From: Acanthamoeba lenticulata
Lineage: Eukaryota > Discosea > Longamoebia > Acanthamoebidae
DNA length: 11,915 nucleotides
Assembly: GCA_002179805.1 (NCBI GenBank)
Contig: NAVB01004512.1
Location: forward strand, 1-11,915
Direction of reading: 5' to 3'
Both the position numbers and the translations under genes were made by a program. The notes under the pieces were generated by a model that worked only from the letters and a program-made list of their open reading frames with translations, was not told the origin of the DNA and made no database searches. This document shows positions 9,201 to 11,915 of this stretch, piece by piece (the first letter of the stretch is position 1; every line of letters begins with the position of its first letter).

Positions 9201-10899
9201 CGACATTCAGGTGCGCGTCAAGGTCAAGCTTGACGGCAACGGAATCTTCTCGGTCGAGTCCGCGCAGATGATCGAGACTGTGCCCAAGAAGGAGGAGACC
9301 GAGGCTACTACTACTAGTGATGCCGAAGCCTCTCCCAAGACCGAAGAGAAGAAGTCCGCCGAGGGCGAGTCCACCTCGGAGGTACTGAACCTTTCAAGTT
9401 TTTATTTTATTTTATTTTTGGAACTATTCTTGTAATTAAACGGCCGGTGGTGTCTCCGTATCCGTTTGGGTGCGAGCAGCAAGCGGCCAAGAAGGAGGAG
9501 CCCAAAGCCACCACCAGGCGCACGAATCTCTTCATTCAGGAGCAGACTGATGGGATGCCTCCTTCACAGATCCAGGTGCGCCTCGCCTCCTCCTCCTCCC
9601 CTCTGGTGTTCTTCCCCGTTGGGCGTGGCTCATCACCATCGTCGCTTTGGGGGGGGGGATGCGGAATCAACTTGTGGGGCGGTGGTAACACCAGACGCTC
9701 GCAGCGGCGGAGAAGAAGCGCCTGGAGAAGGACACTGAGCTGCGAGAGACCTCCGAGGCACGGAATGCTGTGGAGGCTTACGTCTACGACACCCGCAGCG
9801 ATCTCAATGGCAGCCTCCTCCCCTATGTCCTCGAAGCGGTGCGCCTCCCCCCCCCCGGTGTGGTCCTCCTCCTCTCTCCCCCACATATCCCCATTCTCTC
9901 TCTTTTCCCCTCTCTTTCTCTTAAGAGGCCCGCGGTCTCCATATGGTTTTCGGTGGGATGAAGGGGAGGGGTTGTGTGACAAGGCCCAACCACACACCGC
10001 TACGATTGATAAACTTTGTCTGATAAGAATAAGAATAAGACTATTAATAATGATTATCCACACGCAGGACAAGGAAGCCTTCTACCAGCAGCTGAACGAG
10101 GCCGAGGAGTGGCTGTACGGAGAGGGGGCGCAGGCCACCAAACAGGCCTATTTGGACAAGCTGGCCCAGCTCAAGAAGGTGGGCGAGCCTATTCGCGTTC
10201 GCCGACGTGAGGCCGAGGATCGCGATCATGCCGTTGAACAGCTTCGACGGGCTATCGAAAACCATCGCCTCCTGGCCCAGTCCCCTGTACCCCTTCCCCC
10301 CCCCCCAAAGCTTCACTCCCCGCCTTCCCTTCTCCTCTTGATCGTGAAATAATCACGACTACTAGTATTATTATTTTTATTTGAGCCTCGTCGTCGTCGT
10401 CGTCAATGCTTGCTTGATCCGTAATTTGCCAGTGGTTAAAGGGAATTGTGCTGACGAGTGGCGCGCACGACTGCAGGACCCCAAGTATGAGCACATCTCC
10501 GCGGAGGATCGCCAGAAGATCCTGAACAAGCTGAAGGAGGTTGAGGAAACGATCATGCCTAAAGTCGACCAGCAGAAGTCGCTGCCTGCCACCGCGGATC
10601 CAGTGGTCTGGGTGGCCGACATCAACCACACCAAGGAGGTATGCTGCTGCTGCTCCGCTGCCTACCTGCCTTCCCCCTCCTCTCCTCTCCCCCTTAGGGG
10701 GCTCTCTCTTGCTGCACCGAAAGTAGTGGGCTCACACGGACACACACATGCACAGAACCTCGACGCCTTCGTGCCCACCATCATGAACAAGCCCAAGCCC
10801 AAGCCCAAGGAAGAGCCCAAGAAGGAGGAGACTCCAGCCACCCCGCCCCCTGCTGCCGACGCGGAGAAGAAGGAAGCCGACATGGACGTTGAGCAGTGA
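6255..10899 (+). CDS. Hsp110/Sse1-type chaperone (Hsp70 superfamily nucleotide exchange factor)
   Basis: Seventeen exons: 6255-6361, 6441-6498, 6578-6718, 6778-6934, 7023-7216, 7341-7478, 7711-7814, 7921-7997, 8157-8294, 8402-8531, 8850-9039, 9211-9381, 9480-9575, 9695-9838, 10068-10286, 10477-10638 and 10756-10899. They sum to 2370 bases, 789 residues plus TGA, and all phases agree. The ATPase domain opens with GIDLGNRNS (5-13) where true Hsp70s have GIDLGTT, and continues with [40 protein letters not shown] and [10 protein letters not shown] (336-345). This is the Hsp110 pattern. A beta substrate-like domain follows, then a Glu/Lys/Thr/Ser-rich acidic linker (about 500-545), a helical domain with EEWLYGEG (628-635), and a Lys/Pro/Glu tail ending MDVEQ instead of EEVD. 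Hsp110 proteins release ADP from cytosolic Hsp70 and hold unfolded clients. No targeting signal is seen and there is no ER retention tetrapeptide, so cytosol is likely. The intron 7815-7920 has a GC donor. Two junctions (10477 and 7921) had rival sites. Confidence 0.95.
7835..7849. repeat. (TC)n tract in an Hsp110 intron
   Basis: A TC microsatellite followed by TGTC variants up to about 7860. It lies in the GC-AG intron 7815-7920 and is separated from its acceptor by about 60 purine-rich bases. Confidence 0.75.
8311..8333. repeat. (CCT)n trinucleotide repeat
   Basis: About seven CCT units near the donor end of the Hsp110 intron 8295-8401. It is intronic: the reading frame leaves the exon at 8294 and resumes at 8402. 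Confidence 0.85.
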
Positions 10900-10975
10900 G
10901 ACCCACTTTGACTTTGCCCCAGCTGCTGACTCAGCCCCGCAGGTGCAAGGCACAATAATTAATAATTCATTAATT

Positions 10976-10990
10976 AATAAAAAAAATAAA
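10976..10990 (+). terminator. Candidate poly(A) signals of the Hsp110 gene
   Basis: Two AATAAA hexamers, at 10976-10981 and 10985-10990, lie 77 to 91 bases after the Hsp110 stop in an AT-rich stretch of TAATTAAT-like sequence. This stretch contrasts sharply with the GC-rich exons. Use as the poly(A) signal is inferred from position. Confidence 0.5.
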
Positions 10991-11012
10991 ATCCAGAGAC
11001 CGAGGGAGGTGT

Positions 11013-11018
11013 TTTATT
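11013..11018 (-). terminator. Candidate poly(A) signal of the RlaP-like gene
   Basis: AATAAA on the minus strand only about ten bases after the TGA at 11030-11028. With the opposing Hsp110 signals 23 to 37 bases away, the two convergent genes probably have overlapping transcript ends. Confidence 0.45.
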
Positions 11019-11027
11019 TTCAGGTGT

Positions 11028-11732
11028 TCAGCAGCTGTCGGTTGGCCTCCCCTCCTCACCGGGTGGGAGGAGCGTCAGCACGGAGGCGGTACGGACGTGG
11101 ACAACCCACTGGCGCAACACCTCGAATGGATCAGCACCAACACCACAGCCTGGCGGGGCTGCCCGCAGCGCGGCCAGCGCAGCTTCTGCCTGGGCGAGGG
11201 TGCATTGCTCCTCCTCCCCCTCCCCTCCAAGGAGGAGACGAGGGAAGAGGGTGGAGCGTAGTAACGCAACCAAGCGCCAGAATTCAGCCGACGGGACTAT
11301 CCTGGTCTCCTCCTGACGCCCCTTACGGTGGCGCTGTTGCCGAAGCTGTCCCTCGAGGTTGGCCAGAATTCTGTCCAATGCTCCGCGCAGCAGATCGTGG
11401 CGGCTCTGCTTGAGAATTCGCCACTGCGGGCTCTCGTACACGGCAGCAGTAGCGTGACCACCACCATCACCATCGCCACCATCACGGAAGAGTGCTTCGA
11501 AGCAGGCAGGACTGCCCGTCTGCAGCAGCTCCGCGAACTTGGCCACATCATACGCTGTGCTGTTGTTGCTGCCGCTGCTCTCTCCCCCTTCAGGGCTGCC
11601 GCCTCTGGTGGCTCCTCCCCCTCCTCGGCTCCCTGGCCCATCCAACACCCAAGAATCATCGTCATGACCATGGCCCAGGCCGAGAGCAGCTTGTAGTAAG
11701 CGTTCAAGTGCAAGTGGGCGCACCTGGCAGGC
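11028..11732 (-). CDS. RlaP-like predicted nucleotidyltransferase, C-terminal part (5' end unresolved)
   Basis: An open minus-strand frame of 234 residues ends in TGA at 11030-11028. An in-frame TAG at 11735-11733 and the lack of an early ATG mean the start must lie upstream beyond a splice acceptor (CGTAG at 11733 or CCAG at 11724), in a region I could not parse. Downstream of a Gly/Ser-rich stretch the sequence follows the second half of the RlaP/COG3541 family: AYDVAKFAELLQTGSP (compare the family's GWDxRKxxxLLxxGNP), CFEALF, a Gly/Asp insert, VYESPQWRILKQSRHDLL, then a helix with ANLEGQLRQQ and a second helical block EFWRLVALLR. These proteins belong to the DNA polymerase beta superfamily and some bacterial genes lie near RNA repair loci. 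The catalytic GS and D-x-D motifs would lie upstream and are not seen, so activity cannot be judged. Assignment rests on motif memory alone and the protein may be something else. Confidence 0.42.
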   Translation of the reverse strand, partial: ACQVRPLALERLLQAALGLGHGHDDDSWVLDGPGSRGGGGATRGGSPEGGESSGSNNSTAYDVAKFAELLQTGSPACFEALFRDGGDGDGGGHATAAVYESPQWRILKQSRHDLLRGALDRILANLEGQLRQQRHRKGRQEETRIVPSAEFWRLVALLRSTLFPRLLLGGEGEEEQCTLAQAEAALAALRAAPPGCGVGADPFEVLRQWVVHVRTASVLTLLPPGEEGRPTDSC

Positions 11733-11915
11733 CTACGCTGCTGTTGTTGCTGGTGGTCCCGAGGAGGAGTGACCGTGGGTCCATGGTATAGACCTGCAAT
11801 AGGCGGTGTCATATGATGACCCGAGTTCTCTCCGTCCTCCTCGTAAATTGTGATGGCGAGAAAAAAAAATAAAAAATAAAAATCTACCATCTTCGAAGGA
11901 GACGACCGATCCGGG
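11733..11915 (-). other. Unresolved 5' region of the RlaP-like gene
   Basis: The 183 bases up to the right edge contain an A/T tract (sense T-rich, about 11860-11885) that looks like the pyrimidine tract of an intron. Minus-strand open stretches follow it, including a CAG/CAA-type stretch. They could be one or two upstream exons, but no splice combination gave a convincing nucleotidyltransferase N-terminus. Confidence 0.35.

Noticed and set aside
9140..9210. Use of the CTTTGCAG acceptor at 9137-9139 in the Hsp110 gene
   Set aside because: It is a strong acceptor, but the following sequence holds stop codons and G-runs. The conserved [15 protein letters not shown] block starts at 9211.
9536..10072. 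A 178-codon minus-strand open frame opposite the Hsp110 gene
   Set aside because: It is antisense to verified exons and introns, is low in complexity and resembles no family. It is a shadow of GC-rich coding sequence.
10459..10476. An upstream acceptor adding EWRARLQ to the Hsp110 exon
   Set aside because: It is in phase, but it adds seven residues where family members have none before DPK-like sequence. The CTGCAG acceptor at 10476 is also the better site.

Overview
This window is nuclear DNA of a eukaryote with dense, short introns. I could follow 36 complete introns (roughly 45 to 230 bases) through five genes by splice junctions, reading frame and family similarity, and every exon phase closes. 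Coding exons are GC-rich and end mostly in G or C, while introns are full of homopolymers and simple repeats. The gene set (RUFY-type RUN protein, mitochondrial ATP synthase subunit, 2-oxoglutarate dehydrogenase E2, Hsp110) together with this gene structure suggests a free-living protist. An amoebozoan such as Acanthamoeba is my best guess, but this is inference and not proof.

Layout from left to right. (1) 48-1152, minus: first six exons of a RUN-domain protein whose 3' part lies off the left edge. (2) 1330-1702, minus: a 96-residue protein resembling mitochondrial F1Fo-ATP synthase subunit f, two exons. (3) 2129-2850, plus: a 145-residue SRPBCC/polyketide-cyclase-like protein, four exons. 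(4) 3048-5930, minus: complete dihydrolipoyllysine succinyltransferase, twelve exons, 453 residues. (5) 6255-10899, plus: complete Hsp110/Sse1-type chaperone, seventeen exons, 789 residues. (6) 11028 to at least 11732, minus: 3' part of a gene for a protein resembling the RlaP-type predicted nucleotidyltransferases; its 5' end is unresolved near or beyond the right edge.

Genes 2/3 and 4/5 are divergent pairs that share 426- and 324-base upstream regions. Genes 3/4 and 5/6 converge with 197 and 128 bases between stops. Genes 2 and 4 both act in mitochondrial energy metabolism, but nothing here shows a shared pathway cluster. These look like housekeeping genes in a compact genome, and I see no mobile element, RNA gene, CRISPR array or obvious new multi-gene system.

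The points most worth a second look are the splice-site grammar (no GTAAGT donors, mostly C at +4, two GC-AG introns), the confinement of long C/G runs to introns and spacers, the RlaP-like gene, and a heat-shock-element-like site between the E2 and Hsp110 genes.
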